A DNA stretch of 64,000 nt from Roseateles sp049532965 (GCF_049532965.1 NZ_CP186694.1:4774001-4838000), one strand, 5' to 3'; numbered from the stretch's first letter, positions 49,880-60,040 are shown. Numbers and translations are program-made. The notes: generated by a model from the sequence alone, not told the origin.

Positions 49880-51023
49880 GGTCCAGCGCGATGCCGGCGC
49901 CCGTCGCGCCCGGATAGAACGCCTCATGACCATGGGCCGCGCGCAGCGCCGGCTCCTCCCACACCGCCGTGCGTGGCGAGCGGTAGTTGAACAGCAGCCG
50001 GGCGCCCGGCACCTGCCGCACCAGCGTGTGCATCGCCTCGTCGTCGGGATGATTGAACAGGCTGCCGTCCGTCGAGACCAGCCAGGTGCGGCAGTCCACC
50101 TGGCCCAGCAGGTCCTCGCTGAGGTTGGCGGCGGAGCCGTGATGCGCCATCTTGATGGCGTCCAGCCGCAGTCGCGGCTCGCGACGCTCGGCCGCCAGGC
50201 GGCGCAGCGTGGCGGTCAGCGTCGGCGCGTGCGCATCGCCGAGCAGCGCGATGCGCCGCCCCTGGTACTCGGCGACGAGCGCGATGCTGGAGCCGTTGGC
50301 CGCGGCGTTGTCCATCGGCCCCAGCGCCATTTCGACGGACGACACCATCTGCTCCGGCGTGGGCCTCAAGCGCGTCCCGGAAGCCCGGTAGGCCGACCGG
50401 CCGTCGAGCCGGGCGCGCAAGGCCGCCTCGTTCTCCGGATCGACTTCGGCACGCTCCAGGGCCCGGCTCCAAGCGCCGCGCAGCTTCACGAGCTTGTCGA
50501 GCGTCGGCGACAGCAAGGTCAGGCGCAGGCCGCCGGGCAGCTCCCGCACGGGCAGCGGACCGGCGGCCGGCACGAACACCGGCGCGCCGTCGAACGCGGC
50601 ATTCCAGGAGCGGCCGTCGATGCGCACGCTGATCTCCGTGCCCTGCATCGGGCTGCGTTGGCCGCTGCCCGCTGTCGGCCTGGCACCGGTGGCGTAGCCG
50701 GCGTTGACCGGCGGCTCCTTCAGCTCCTGCGCGACGTGCGGCCAGCCGTTGAACCAGATATCGCGGAAGGTCGCGAGCTCACGGTGGTTCAGCAACTTCA
50801 GGCAGCCCTCGATGTGATCCCCGTCGACATGCGTGATGACCAGCAGGTCGAGCTCGCGCTGGTCCGCGGGCAGGGCGGCGAGCCTGGCGGAGAGCGCGCC
50901 GTAGGCGCCGAGCGGCCCGCCGTCGATCAGCAGGCGGTGCGGCCGTGCGGCGTCGCCGTACTCGAGCAGCAGGCAGTCGCCGTGACGGGCCGGCAGCAGT
51001 TCGATGCGGAAGAGGTCCGGCAT
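49857..51023 (-). CDS. metallo-beta-lactamase-fold hydrolase, ComEC-like
   Basis: 388 residues. Metal-binding motifs: LLIDGG, VITHVDGDHIEG (an H-x-D-x-DH variant of the usual HxHxDH), LLGDAH, and a late MAHHGSAANLSEDL. This pattern is that of the ComEC/Rec2-type MBL hydrolases, acting on nucleic acids or nucleotides. No signal peptide. It begins 23 bases after the patatin stop on the same strand (start ATG at 51023), so the two are an operon. MBL proteins of this kind recur beside CHAT and patatin effectors in conflict systems. Confidence 0.88.
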   Translation of the reverse strand: MPDLFRIELLPARHGDCLLLEYGDAARPHRLLIDGGPLGAYGALSARLAALPADQRELDLLVITHVDGDHIEGCLKLLNHRELATFRDIWFNGWPHVAQELKEPPVNAGYATGARPTAGSGQRSPMQGTEISVRIDGRSWNAAFDGAPVFVPAAGPLPVRELPGGLRLTLLSPTLDKLVKLRGAWSRALERAEVDPENEAALRARLDGRSAYRASGTRLRPTPEQMVSSVEMALGPMDNAAANGSSIALVAEYQGRRIALLGDAHAPTLTATLRRLAAERREPRLRLDAIKMAHHGSAANLSEDLLGQVDCRTWLVSTDGSLFNHPDDEAMHTLVRQVPGARLLFNYRSPRTAVWEEPALRAAHGHEAFYPGATGAGIALDLMSGTPA

Positions 51024-51046
51024 GGCGTCGACGCGAGCCGGCCGAC

Positions 51047-52174
51047 TCAGCCGAGCGCGTGCCGCGGGTACGGCCAGGTGGCCACCTGGCGGCGGAACAC
51101 CAGCTGCGGCGCGCGCGATCGCACCGCGGCGTCGCTGACGGCGTAACCCCAGTTGATGAGCTCGCACTGCTCCTGCTCCCTGAAGCGGTCCAGGCGCGTG
51201 CGGATGGCCGCGAGATCGGCGATGCGCGCCGGCGCCACCGGCAGCGCGGGCTCCTCGGTCTCCGGAAAGGCGGCGATGTCGGTGTCGATGGCCCAGAACG
51301 CGCCCTTCGCATCGCCGCGCGCATAGGCGGCGATCAGCATGCGCTTGCGCAGCGCGAGCGCCTGGTTCAGGCCGATGTCCATCGCGCGCAGCACCTGGCG
51401 GGGTGCCATCGTGCCGATCCCCGCATCGATGTCGAAGGGCTTGCCCGCGTCGCTCACCAGCACCGTTTCGTGCCGGCCCCACACTGTCTCCAGGCCCAGG
51501 TTGTCGTAGACGCCGCCGTCGGCCAGCATCAGGCGGCGGCGGAAGTCGACCTGGTCGTAGAGATCGGCACCGTCGACGCGGGTGAAGTCCTCCGGCCTCA
51601 CCTCCAGCTCGATTGGCGCCAGCACCGGCGGGAAGGCGCTGGAACAGGCGACGGCGATCGCCACGTCGAAGCGCGGCTTCGGAATCAGGCCGATGCGGTA
51701 ATCGCCGGCATAGGGCTTGGAGAAACGGAAGCTGACACCGGTCGCGTAGTTCGTGGCGTTGAAGACGAAGCGCGGCTCGTCGGCGAGCGAATGCAGCGGC
51801 GCATCGAGGCCCAGGCGCTTGCGGTACTCGTCGGCGACGGCCTCGCCGGCCGAGCGGAACGGATTGAAGGCGCCGGACAGCACGGACGCCACGTCGATGT
51901 TGCGCGAGCAGAAGTCGCGCAGCGGCGCGGCGACCTCGTCCTCGAAATGCGGGGATCGGCCATCGTCGGCGAAGGCCAGCCGCGGCCAGCGCACCGCCAG
52001 CAGGCCCGAGGCGATGGAGCCGCCTGACACGCTGGAGATGCGGGCCAGCCGGCCCAGCACGCCCAGTTCGTTCAGGCGCCACAGCACGCCGACGTGGAAG
52101 AGCACGGCCCGGAAGCCGCCGCCCGACAGGGCCAGCGCGATGCCGCTGGCGCGCGCGTCGTGGTCGAAGGGCAT
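51047..52174 (-). CDS. patatin-like phospholipase
   Basis: 375 residues. The ATG at 52174 has GGGAGA about 7 bases upstream. Motifs: oxyanion SGGGFRA (about 17-23), nucleophile elbow ISSVSGGS (Ser50; first Gly of GxSxG is Ser, as in part of this family), and the dyad Asp219 in LADGGVYDN. No signal peptide or membrane segment; a soluble lipid acyl hydrolase that could attack the host membrane. Patatin phospholipases are common abortive-infection effectors (for example in CBASS). Upstream gene of the patatin-MBL operon, converging on sensor-CHAT. Confidence 0.9.
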   Translation of the reverse strand: MPFDHDARASGIALALSGGGFRAVLFHVGVLWRLNELGVLGRLARISSVSGGSIASGLLAVRWPRLAFADDGRSPHFEDEVAAPLRDFCSRNIDVASVLSGAFNPFRSAGEAVADEYRKRLGLDAPLHSLADEPRFVFNATNYATGVSFRFSKPYAGDYRIGLIPKPRFDVAIAVACSSAFPPVLAPIELEVRPEDFTRVDGADLYDQVDFRRRLMLADGGVYDNLGLETVWGRHETVLVSDAGKPFDIDAGIGTMAPRQVLRAMDIGLNQALALRKRMLIAAYARGDAKGAFWAIDTDIAAFPETEEPALPVAPARIADLAAIRTRLDRFREQEQCELINWGYAVSDAAVRSRAPQLVFRRQVATWPYPRHALG

Positions 52175-52308
52175 GGCCGTCTCCCGCAATGGCGATTGTT
52201 CAGCCTAGGCAGCGGGGAAGGGCGGCGCAACCTTTCAATTGGGGATGCGCCGCGGCGCCCGGCTACGATGCGGCGCTCCGTCGCTGCTCACCGCTGCCGT
52301 TCACCGTC

Positions 52309-52968
52309 ATGTCCGCACTCGTCCCGACACCCACCGCCTTCATCCTCGACCTCGACGGCACGCTCGTCGACACGCTGGGCGACTTCGTCGCCGTGTTGAA
52401 TCGCGTGATGGCGGACATGGCGCTGCCGCCGGTCGAGCGCGATTTCGTCGAGCACACCATCGGGCAGGGGAGCGAGCACCTGATCCGCAGCGTGCTGGCC
52501 GAGGCCGGCGCGCCGCAGGAGCGCTACGAAGAAGCCTGGGCGCTCTACCAGCGCCATTACGAGGTGCTCAACGGCGAGCATGCCGACGTGTTCCCCGGCG
52601 TGGTCGAGGGGCTCGACGCGCTCCGGGCGCTCGGGCATCCGATGGCGTGCCTCACCAACAAGCCGGCCGCGTTCGCACGCCAGTTGCTGCAACGCAAGGG
52701 CCTGGCCGGGTACTTCGTCCACGTCTTCGGCGGCGACGACTTCGAGCGCAAGAAGCCCGACCCGCTGCCGCTGCTCAAGACCTGCGAGGCGCTGGGCACC
52801 GCGCCGGCGACGACCTGGATGATCGGTGACTCCAGCAACGACGCCCGCGCCGCGCATGCGGCCGGCTGCCCGGTCGCGCTCGTCAGCTATGGCTACAACC
52901 ACGGCCGGCCGATCCGCGAGGTGCCCGCGCAGCGCTACATCGACCGGCTCGACCAGTTGCCCGGCTGA
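52309..52968 (+). CDS. gph: phosphoglycolate phosphatase
   Basis: 219 residues of the HAD superfamily: motif I DLDGTLVDT, motif II LTNKPAAF, motif III Lys in FERKKPDP, motif IV GDSSNDARAA. It dephosphorylates 2-phosphoglycolate, a by-product of oxidative DNA damage repair and of RubisCO. Gph next to trpE is common in beta-proteobacteria, here separated by a chalcone-isomerase-like gene on the other strand. Closely related HAD phosphatases (e.g. pyrophosphatases PpaX) cannot be excluded. Confidence 0.87.
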   Translation: MSALVPTPTAFILDLDGTLVDTLGDFVAVLNRVMADMALPPVERDFVEHTIGQGSEHLIRSVLAEAGAPQERYEEAWALYQRHYEVLNGEHADVFPGVVEGLDALRALGHPMACLTNKPAAFARQLLQRKGLAGYFVHVFGGDDFERKKPDPLPLLKTCEALGTAPATTWMIGDSSNDARAAHAAGCPVALVSYGYNHGRPIREVPAQRYIDRLDQLPG

Positions 52969-53003
52969 GCGCGCGCCAGGGCGCACCCGGCCGGTGGCCG
53001 CGC

Positions 53004-53681
53004 TCAGCGGCTGCTGCCCGCGGCGTTGCGCGTGCTGGCCGGCGCCTTGGCACCGCCCAGCAGCGCGACCTTGAGGTCGCTGTCCGCGGGCGACTTGCCC
53101 AGCCAGATCTTCAGCAGCATGTTGAAGAAGTCGGCTTCCTTGATGGGCTCGCCGGCAATCAGCTGGCCGTTGACGAAGACCACCGTGCCCGTCCCGGGGA
53201 TGTAGTCGACGCCGAAGGTTTCGCCGCTCTTGAGCTTCTTCTTCTGCACGAAGATCTCCGACATGCGCAGCACGCCGCTGATCGAGCGGCCGAACTCCTC
53301 GCGCGTCGCGTTCTGCTCCATGCCCTTGGTGAAGAGCTTGCCGAGCTCCTCGCCATCGATGTCGCGCAGCATCTGGATGTGGATGCGCTTCGGGCCGGTG
53401 TTGGCGAGCACCGCTTCGGGCGTCGACGCCTTCGCGTTCAGGTACAGCCCCGCGGTGTAGACCTTGAAGATCGCCTTGTAGCGGATCCCCGCGCCGTTGA
53501 GCTGCAGCTTCTGGCCGGCGACCTCCGCCGCGGCGTCGTACTTCACGCCGGCGACCTCGACCGTCGCCGTCGCCGTCGCGGCCGCGGATGCGGCGGGAGG
53601 CGCCGGCTGTGCGCGCACCGCGCCCGCCATGAGCGTTGCGGCCGCGACCACGCCGGCCGCCATCAGGACCTTGGACATCAT
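53004..53681 (-). CDS. exported chalcone-isomerase-like protein
   Basis: 225 residues. A good GGAGA lies before tandem ATGs. Residues 1-24 are a signal peptide (MSKVLMAAGVVAAATLMAGAVRAQ). The rest matches the bacterial chalcone isomerase-like fold: LNGAGIRYKAIFKVYTAGLYL, HIQMLRDIDGEELGKLFTKGM, and VFVNGQLIAGEPIKEADFFNMLLKIWLG. These are periplasmic relatives of plant CHI, probably not isomerases; role unknown. Convergent with gph and divergent from the trp leader. Confidence 0.88.
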   Translation of the reverse strand: MMSKVLMAAGVVAAATLMAGAVRAQPAPPAASAAATATATVEVAGVKYDAAAEVAGQKLQLNGAGIRYKAIFKVYTAGLYLNAKASTPEAVLANTGPKRIHIQMLRDIDGEELGKLFTKGMEQNATREEFGRSISGVLRMSEIFVQKKKLKSGETFGVDYIPGTGTVVFVNGQLIAGEPIKEADFFNMLLKIWLGKSPADSDLKVALLGGAKAPASTRNAAGSSR

Positions 53682-53796
53682 CTGTCTCCTTCCCTCCAGG
53701 AGGAACGGCCGGCTCCACGGCCGGCTCTCCCGCGCAGTATCACCAATCGCTCACGCGGCGGACATCGGGAATCGTCCTGCTACACTGCGCCGCACC

Positions 53797-53877
53797 ATGT
53801 TTATCACGCGCAAGCAGATCAAGGGGTCGAACGACCGGGGAGCCTGGCCCTGGCGATCCTGGCACGACTTCATCTGA
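53797..53877 (+). CDS. trpL: trp operon leader peptide
   Basis: 26 codons: MFITRKQIKG at the start, then three Trp (residues 17, 19 and 22) in GAWPWRSWHD near the end, the signature of an attenuator peptide that stalls ribosomes when charged tRNA-Trp is scarce. It lies 186 bases before trpE. A -10-like TACACT is at 53781-53786, which would place transcription start only a few bases before the ATG, and no Shine-Dalgarno is evident. Confidence 0.8.
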   Translation: MFITRKQIKGSNDRGAWPWRSWHDFI

Positions 53878-53970
53878 AGCCGCCTGCTGCTTGCCGCCCG
53901 TCCGTCCCCCTCCCGATCCCCTCGGACGCGGCTCACCGTCATCGATCCTCTGCACCCTTCTCCGACGGGG

Positions 53971-54027
53971 CAGGTCCAACAGGCGACCTGAGTTTCCGCT
54001 TGCGCGCGCCGTGACCGCCGAGGTCAC
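53971..54027 (+). promoter_or_regulatory. alternative hairpins in the trpE leader (attenuator candidate)
   Basis: Hairpin 1: CAGGTC (53971-53976) with GACCTG (53985-53990), followed by AGTTT. Hairpin 2: GTGACC (54011-54016) with GGTCAC (54022-54027). The 3' arm of hairpin 1 (GACCT) can alternatively pair with AGGTC in hairpin 2, so the structures are mutually exclusive. The long 186-base leader with a Trp-rich peptide suggests transcriptional or translational attenuation; which hairpin acts as terminator is not clear because no U-run is strong. Confidence 0.45.
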
Positions 54028-54063
54028 TGACGGCTCGCCGCAACCGACACGAGGTTTGACGAC

Positions 54064-55548
54064 GTGATCACCGAACTGGAATTCCAAAGCCTGGCCGCCG
54101 ACGGCTACAACCGCATCCCGCTCATCAGCGAGGCCTTCGCGGATCTTGAAACCCCCCTCTCGCTCTACCTCAAGCTCTGCGCCGGCAACGGGCCCGGCCG
54201 GTACAGCTTCCTGCTGGAGTCGGTGGTCGGCGGCGAGCGCTTCGGTCGCTACTCCTTCATTGGCCTGCCGGCCCGCACGGTGCTCAAGAGCGAAGGCCCA
54301 ACCACCCGGGTCCTGCGCGACGGCGCGGTGATCGAGACGCACGAGGGCGATCCGCTCGCCTTCATCGAGGCCTACCAGCAGCGCTTCAAGGTGGCCCTGC
54401 GGCCGGGCATGCCGCGTTTCTGCGGCGGCCTGGCCGGCTACTTCGGTTACGACGCGGTGCGCTACATCGAGCCGCGTCTGGCCGAGTCGACGCCCGACGG
54501 CGGCCTGCCGACGCCCGACGTGATGCTGCTGCAGTGCGAGGAACTGGCTGTCATCGACAACCTGTCCGGCAAGCTGTACCTGATCGTCTACGCCGACCCC
54601 GGCCAGCCCGAAGCCTACTTCCGCGCCAAGAAGCGGCTGACCGAACTGAAGGACAAGCTCAGCTACTCGGTCGCCGCGCCGCGCGTCGTGCGCGGTCAGG
54701 CGCATCCGGTGGAGCGGGAGTTCGCGAAGGCCGACTTCCTGGCGTCGGTCGACCAGGCCAAGGCCTACATCGCGGCGGGCGACTGCATGCAGATCGTCTT
54801 CGGCCAGCGGCTCAAGAAGCGCTATACCGAGTCGCCGCTGAGCCTCTACCGCGCGCTGCGCTCGCTCAACCCCAGCCCCTACATGTACTTCTACGACATG
54901 GGGGACTTCCAGATCGTCGGCGCCTCGCCGGAGATCCTGGTGCGCCAGGAATCGACGCCCGATGGCCGCAAGGTCACGATCCGCCCGCTGGCCGGCACCC
55001 GTCCGCGCGGCGGCACGCCGGAGCAGGACCAGGCGCTCGAGGTCGAGCTCAAGGCCGATCCGAAGGAGCGCGCCGAGCACCTGATGCTGATCGACCTGGC
55101 CCGCAACGACATCGGCCGCATCGCGCAGACCGGCAGCGTCAAGGTCACCGACGCGTTCGCGGTCGAGCGCTACTCGCATGTGATGCACATCGTCAGCAAC
55201 GTCGAGGGGCTGCTCAAGCCGGGCGTCGGCAACATGGACGTGTTCCGCGCCAGCTTCCCGGCGGGCACGCTGTCCGGCGCGCCCAAGATCCGCGCGATGG
55301 AGATCATCGACCAGCTCGAGCCGGTCAAGCGCGGCATCTACGGCGGCGCCTGCGGCTACCTGAGCTTCGGCGGCGACATGGACCTGGCCATCGCGATCCG
55401 CACCGGCGTCGTCATGGACCAGGTGCTGTACGTGCAGGCGGCGGCCGGCATCGTGGCCGATTCCGTGCCCGAGCTCGAATGGAAGGAGACCGAGGCCAAG
55501 GCCCGTGCGCTGCTGCGCGCGGCGGAACTGGTCGAGGAAGGCTTCTGA
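54064..55548 (+). CDS. trpE: anthranilate synthase component I
   Basis: 494 residues from a GTG start. It makes anthranilate from chorismate with ammonia from TrpG, the first committed step to tryptophan. Hallmarks: LCAGNGPGRYSFLLESV (N-terminal allosteric LLES site for Trp feedback), then IAAGDCMQIVFGQRL, PSPYMYF, GASPEILVR, IRPLAGTRPRGGTP, DLARNDIGR and FPAGTLSGAPKIRAMEII of the chorismate-binding domain. Preceded by the trp leader, and co-directional with trpG 20 bases on. Confidence 0.97.
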   Translation: MITELEFQSLAADGYNRIPLISEAFADLETPLSLYLKLCAGNGPGRYSFLLESVVGGERFGRYSFIGLPARTVLKSEGPTTRVLRDGAVIETHEGDPLAFIEAYQQRFKVALRPGMPRFCGGLAGYFGYDAVRYIEPRLAESTPDGGLPTPDVMLLQCEELAVIDNLSGKLYLIVYADPGQPEAYFRAKKRLTELKDKLSYSVAAPRVVRGQAHPVEREFAKADFLASVDQAKAYIAAGDCMQIVFGQRLKKRYTESPLSLYRALRSLNPSPYMYFYDMGDFQIVGASPEILVRQESTPDGRKVTIRPLAGTRPRGGTPEQDQALEVELKADPKERAEHLMLIDLARNDIGRIAQTGSVKVTDAFAVERYSHVMHIVSNVEGLLKPGVGNMDVFRASFPAGTLSGAPKIRAMEIIDQLEPVKRGIYGGACGYLSFGGDMDLAIAIRTGVVMDQVLYVQAAAGIVADSVPELEWKETEAKARALLRAAELVEEGF

Positions 55549-55568
55549 AGCTGACGAAGGAGATCCCC

Positions 55569-56149
55569 ATGCTGCTGATGATCGACAACTACGACAGCTT
55601 CACCTTCAACCTGGTGCAGTACTTCGCCGAACTCGGCGCCGAGGTGAAGACGGTCCGCAACGACCAGATCACGCTCGACGAGATCGCGGCGCTCAAGCCC
55701 ACGCACCTCGTGCTCTCGCCCGGTCCCTGCACGCCGAAGGAGGCCGGCATCTGCGTGCCGGCGATCCAGCGCTTCATCGGCCAGTTGCCGATCCTGGGCG
55801 TGTGCCTGGGGCACCAGAGCATCGGCGCGGCGCTGGGCGGGCACATTGTCCGCGCGAAGGTGCAGATGCATGGCAAGTCCTCGACGATCGCGACCGACAG
55901 CAAAGGCGTGTTCAGCGGGCTGCCGGAACGCTTCGACGTGATCCGCTACCACTCGCTCGCGATCGAGGAAGCCTCGATCCCGGCCGAGCTCGAGATCAGC
56001 GCCCGCAGCGAGGACGGCGAGATCATGGGCGTGCGCCACCGCGCGCTGGCCGGCACCGCGGCACCGCTCGAGGGCGTGCAGTTCCATCCCGAATCCATCC
56101 TGTCCGAGCATGGCCACGCGATGCTCAAGAACTTCCTGGAGTTGGCGCG

Positions 56150-56153
<4 letters not shown>
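55569..56153 (+). CDS. trpG: anthranilate synthase component II (glutamine amidotransferase)
   Basis: 194 residues with an AAGGAGA Shine-Dalgarno. It releases ammonia from glutamine for TrpE. Class I amidotransferase triad: Cys in GVCLGHQSIG, His and Glu in VQFHPESI. LSPGPCTPKEAG and MHGKSS are conserved around the site. TrpG may also serve PabB as in many bacteria; no separate pabA is seen. Its stop overlaps the start of the next gene (ATGA). Confidence 0.96.
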
Positions 56154-57214
<1,061 letters not shown>

Positions 57215-57226
57215 GCGGAGATCGTC

Positions 57227-58267
57227 ATGCCCATCACCGACAACGAAGCGCTGACCCGCGTCATCGAACACCGGGAGATCTTCCACGACGAGATGCTCGC
57301 GCTGATGCGCCGGATCATGAGCGGCGAGCTGTCGCCGGTGACCGCCGCGGCGATCCTCATCGGCCTGCGCGTCAAGAAGGAAACCATCGGCGAGATCACC
57401 GCCGCGGCGCAGGTGATGCGGGAGTTCTCCGTCAAGGTGCCGATCGCGCCGGGGCCGCATCTGGTCGATGTGGTCGGCACCGGCGGCGACGGCGCGCATA
57501 CCTTCAACATCTCGACCTGCTCGATGTTCGTGGCCGCCGCGGCCGGCGCGCAGGTCGCCAAGCATGGCAACCGCAGCGTCTCGTCCAAGACCGGCAGCGC
57601 GGACGTGCTGGAGGCGCTCGGCGTCACCCTGTCGCTGCCGCCGCAGGCCGTTGCCGAGTGCGTCGAGCAGACGGGCATCGGCTTCATGTTTGCGCCCAAC
57701 CACCACCCTGCGATGAAGAACATCGCCCCCGTCCGCAAGGAACTGGGCGTGCGCACGATCTTCAACATCCTGGGCCCGCTGACCAACCCGGCGGGGGCGC
57801 CCAACATCCTGATGGGCGTGTTCCACCCGGACCTCGTGGGCATCCAGGTGCGTGTGATGCAGCGTCTGGGCGCCGAGCATGCGGTGGTCGTGTACGGCAA
57901 GGACGGCATGGACGAGATCTCGCTCGGCGCCGCGACGATGGTTGGCGAGCTGAGGAACGGCGAGATCCGCGAGTACGAGATCCATCCCGAGGACTTCGGC
58001 CTGCCGATGGTCGCGAGCCGCAACCTGCGCGTCAGCGGACCGGAGGAAAGCCGCCGCATCCTGCTGGGCGTGCTGGGCAACGAGCCCGGCGCGGCGCGCG
58101 ACATCGTGCTGCTGAACGCCGGCGCGACGCTGTATGCGGCCAATGTGGTCGGCTCGATCGCGGATGGCGTGGCCAAGGCCCGCGAGGCGATCGAGTCCGG
58201 CGCGGCGCGGGCCAAGCTGGACCAGTTCGTCGCCGAGACCCAGCGGCAGGCAGCCGCCCAGGCCTGA
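57227..58267 (+). CDS. trpD: anthranilate phosphoribosyltransferase
   Basis: 346 residues. It joins anthranilate and PRPP, the second step to tryptophan. Motifs: VVGTGGDGAHTFNISTCS (PRPP/Mg loop), KHGNRSVSSKTGSADVLEALG, FMFAPNHHPAMKN, VRKELGVRTIFNILGPLTNPA and GKDGMDEISLG. Weak GGAG before the ATG. Followed 38 bases on by trpC. Confidence 0.97.
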   Translation: MPITDNEALTRVIEHREIFHDEMLALMRRIMSGELSPVTAAAILIGLRVKKETIGEITAAAQVMREFSVKVPIAPGPHLVDVVGTGGDGAHTFNISTCSMFVAAAAGAQVAKHGNRSVSSKTGSADVLEALGVTLSLPPQAVAECVEQTGIGFMFAPNHHPAMKNIAPVRKELGVRTIFNILGPLTNPAGAPNILMGVFHPDLVGIQVRVMQRLGAEHAVVVYGKDGMDEISLGAATMVGELRNGEIREYEIHPEDFGLPMVASRNLRVSGPEESRRILLGVLGNEPGAARDIVLLNAGATLYAANVVGSIADGVAKAREAIESGAARAKLDQFVAETQRQAAAQA

Positions 58268-58305
58268 TTCGTTCCTGAAGATTCGCGTGAAGTTGAAAGG
58301 GTCCC

Positions 58306-59097
58306 ATGTCTGACATCCTGAATCGCATCAACGCCGTCAAGCGTGAGGAAGTGGCCGCGGCGCAGGCGAAGGTGCCGCTCGCCGCGCTGCGCGCCGAAGC
58401 CGAATCGCAAGCCGAGCCGACGCGCGGTTTCGTGAATGCGCTGCGCGCCAAGATCGCAGGCGGCCACAGCGGCGTGATTGCCGAGATCAAGAAGGCCAGC
58501 CCCAGCAAGGGCGTGCTGCGCGAGGACTTCCGTCCCGCCGACATCGCCCGGAGCTACGAGCAGCACGGCGCCGCGTGCCTCAGCGTGCTGACCGACGTGC
58601 CGTTCTTCCAGGGCTCGCCCGAGTACCTGAAGCAGGCGCGCGCCGCATGCGCGCTGCCGGCGCTTCGCAAGGACTTCCTGATCGACCCGTACCAGGTCTA
58701 CGAGGCCCGCGCGATGGGCGCCGACTGCATCCTGCTGATCGTTGCGAGCCTGGACGACGGCCAGATGGCCGAGCTCGAGGACTGCGCGTTGGGGCTGGGG
58801 CTCGATGTGCTGGTGGAAGTCCATGACGGCCAGGAGCTCGAGCGCGCGCTGCGGCTGAAGACGCCGATGGTTGGCATCAACAACCGCAACCTGAAGACCT
58901 TCGAGGTCACGCTGGACACGACGCTCGGCCTGCTGGCTCAGGTGCCGAAGGACCGGTTGCTCGTGACCGAGTCCGGCATCCTCGGTCCCGCCGATGTGGC
59001 GCGCATGCGCGAGGCGCAGGTGAATGCGTTCCTCGTTGGGGAGGCGTTCATGCGCGCGCCGGATCCGGGGGCGGCGCTGGCGACGTTGTTCCGTTGA
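58306..59097 (+). CDS. trpC: indole-3-glycerol phosphate synthase
   Basis: 263 residues, a TIM barrel not fused to TrpF. It closes the indole ring from CdRP. Conserved: VIAEIKKASPSKGVLREDF (catalytic Lys), ACLSVLTDVPFFQGS, LPALRKDFLIDPYQVYEARAMGADCILLI, GINNRNLKTFEV and VTESGI. trpF, trpB and trpA are not in the window, as is common in beta-proteobacteria, where they form a second cluster. Confidence 0.97.
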   Translation: MSDILNRINAVKREEVAAAQAKVPLAALRAEAESQAEPTRGFVNALRAKIAGGHSGVIAEIKKASPSKGVLREDFRPADIARSYEQHGAACLSVLTDVPFFQGSPEYLKQARAACALPALRKDFLIDPYQVYEARAMGADCILLIVASLDDGQMAELEDCALGLGLDVLVEVHDGQELERALRLKTPMVGINNRNLKTFEVTLDTTLGLLAQVPKDRLLVTESGILGPADVARMREAQVNAFLVGEAFMRAPDPGAALATLFR

Positions 59098-59798
59098 TGG
59101 CCGCGGCGCTGCAAGACGTCGACTGGCAGGTCGGCGACGGCTGGCAGCCGTTGATCGACGCCTGGCGCGCCAGTGCCGATGGGCAGCGCATCGAGGCGTT
59201 GCTGAAAGAACGCCTTGCTCGCGGCGCGACGATCTATCCGCCCGATCCGCTGCGCGCGCTGCGGCTGACGCCGTTGACGAGCGCCAAGGTCGTCATTGTC
59301 GGCCAGGACCCGTATCACGGGCCGGGGCAGGCGGAAGGTCTGTCGTTCTCGGTGCCGGCAGGGGAGAAGCTGCCGCCCTCGCTGCGCAACATCTTCAAGG
59401 AGCTGCTGCGCGATCTGGGGCAGCAACCGGCGATGTCCGGTCACCTCGGCGCGTGGGCGAGGCGCGGGGTGCTGCTGCTCAACACCAGCCTCACCGTCGA
59501 GGACGGCGCGGCCGCCTCGCATGCGAAGCGGGGCTGGGAGTCGCTGACCGATGCGCTCATCGCGGCCACCGCGAAGGATCCGGCGCCGAAGGTCTATCTG
59601 CTCTGGGGCGCGCATGCGCAGGCGAAGGCGCCGCTGATCGAGGCCGCGCGGAACAGCCACCTCGTGCTGCAGGCCAATCACCCGTCACCGCTCTCCGCCA
59701 CGCGCGGTCCGGCGCCGTTCATCGGGTGCGGGCATTTCTCGACCGCGCGCGAGTGGCTGCGAGAGCGAGGGGTGGATTTGCATTGGTCCCTCGACTGA
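59097..59798 (+). CDS. ung: uracil-DNA glycosylase
   Basis: 233 residues, starting in the trpC stop (TGATG). It removes uracil from DNA. Motifs: water-activating loop VIVGQDPYHGPGQAEGLSFSV (catalytic Asp), LLLNTSLTVE, YLLWGAHAQ, and the Leu-intercalation loop HPSPLSATRG (His). Translational coupling to trpC implies co-expression with the trp cluster. Confidence 0.97.
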   Translation: MAAALQDVDWQVGDGWQPLIDAWRASADGQRIEALLKERLARGATIYPPDPLRALRLTPLTSAKVVIVGQDPYHGPGQAEGLSFSVPAGEKLPPSLRNIFKELLRDLGQQPAMSGHLGAWARRGVLLLNTSLTVEDGAAASHAKRGWESLTDALIAATAKDPAPKVYLLWGAHAQAKAPLIEAARNSHLVLQANHPSPLSATRGPAPFIGCGHFSTAREWLRERGVDLHWSLD

Positions 59799-59817
59799 CA
59801 CCGAGCAGTGGGGAGAG

Positions 59818-59922
59818 CCCTCACCCCCACCCCTCTCCCACTCCGCGGGAGAGGGGATGACCGTGCGGACTCCACCGATGGGAACTCCCTCTCCCGCTTG
59901 CGGGAGAGGGTAGGGGTGAGGG
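59818..59922. repeat. REP/BIME-like nested inverted repeat
   Basis: Two adjacent hairpins, CCCCTCTCCC/GGGAGAGGGG (59830-59856) and CCCTCTCCCGC/GCGGGAGAGGG (59887-59910), are enclosed by outer arms CCCTCACCCCCA (59818-59829) and TAGGGGTGAGGG (59911-59922). This is the form of intergenic REP pairs widespread in proteobacteria with the core CCTCTCCC. It may stabilise or end the ung transcript. Confidence 0.7.
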
Positions 59923-60040
59923 TCGTCGAAGTACACGCCTGCTCGCCCATAACTGGTACGTTGGTGGTCATAACTTAGATTGATCAGCCCTCCCTGGCGG
60001 AGTCGTCTGCGCATCAGGGTTAAGTCCAGTGCGCTACCAA

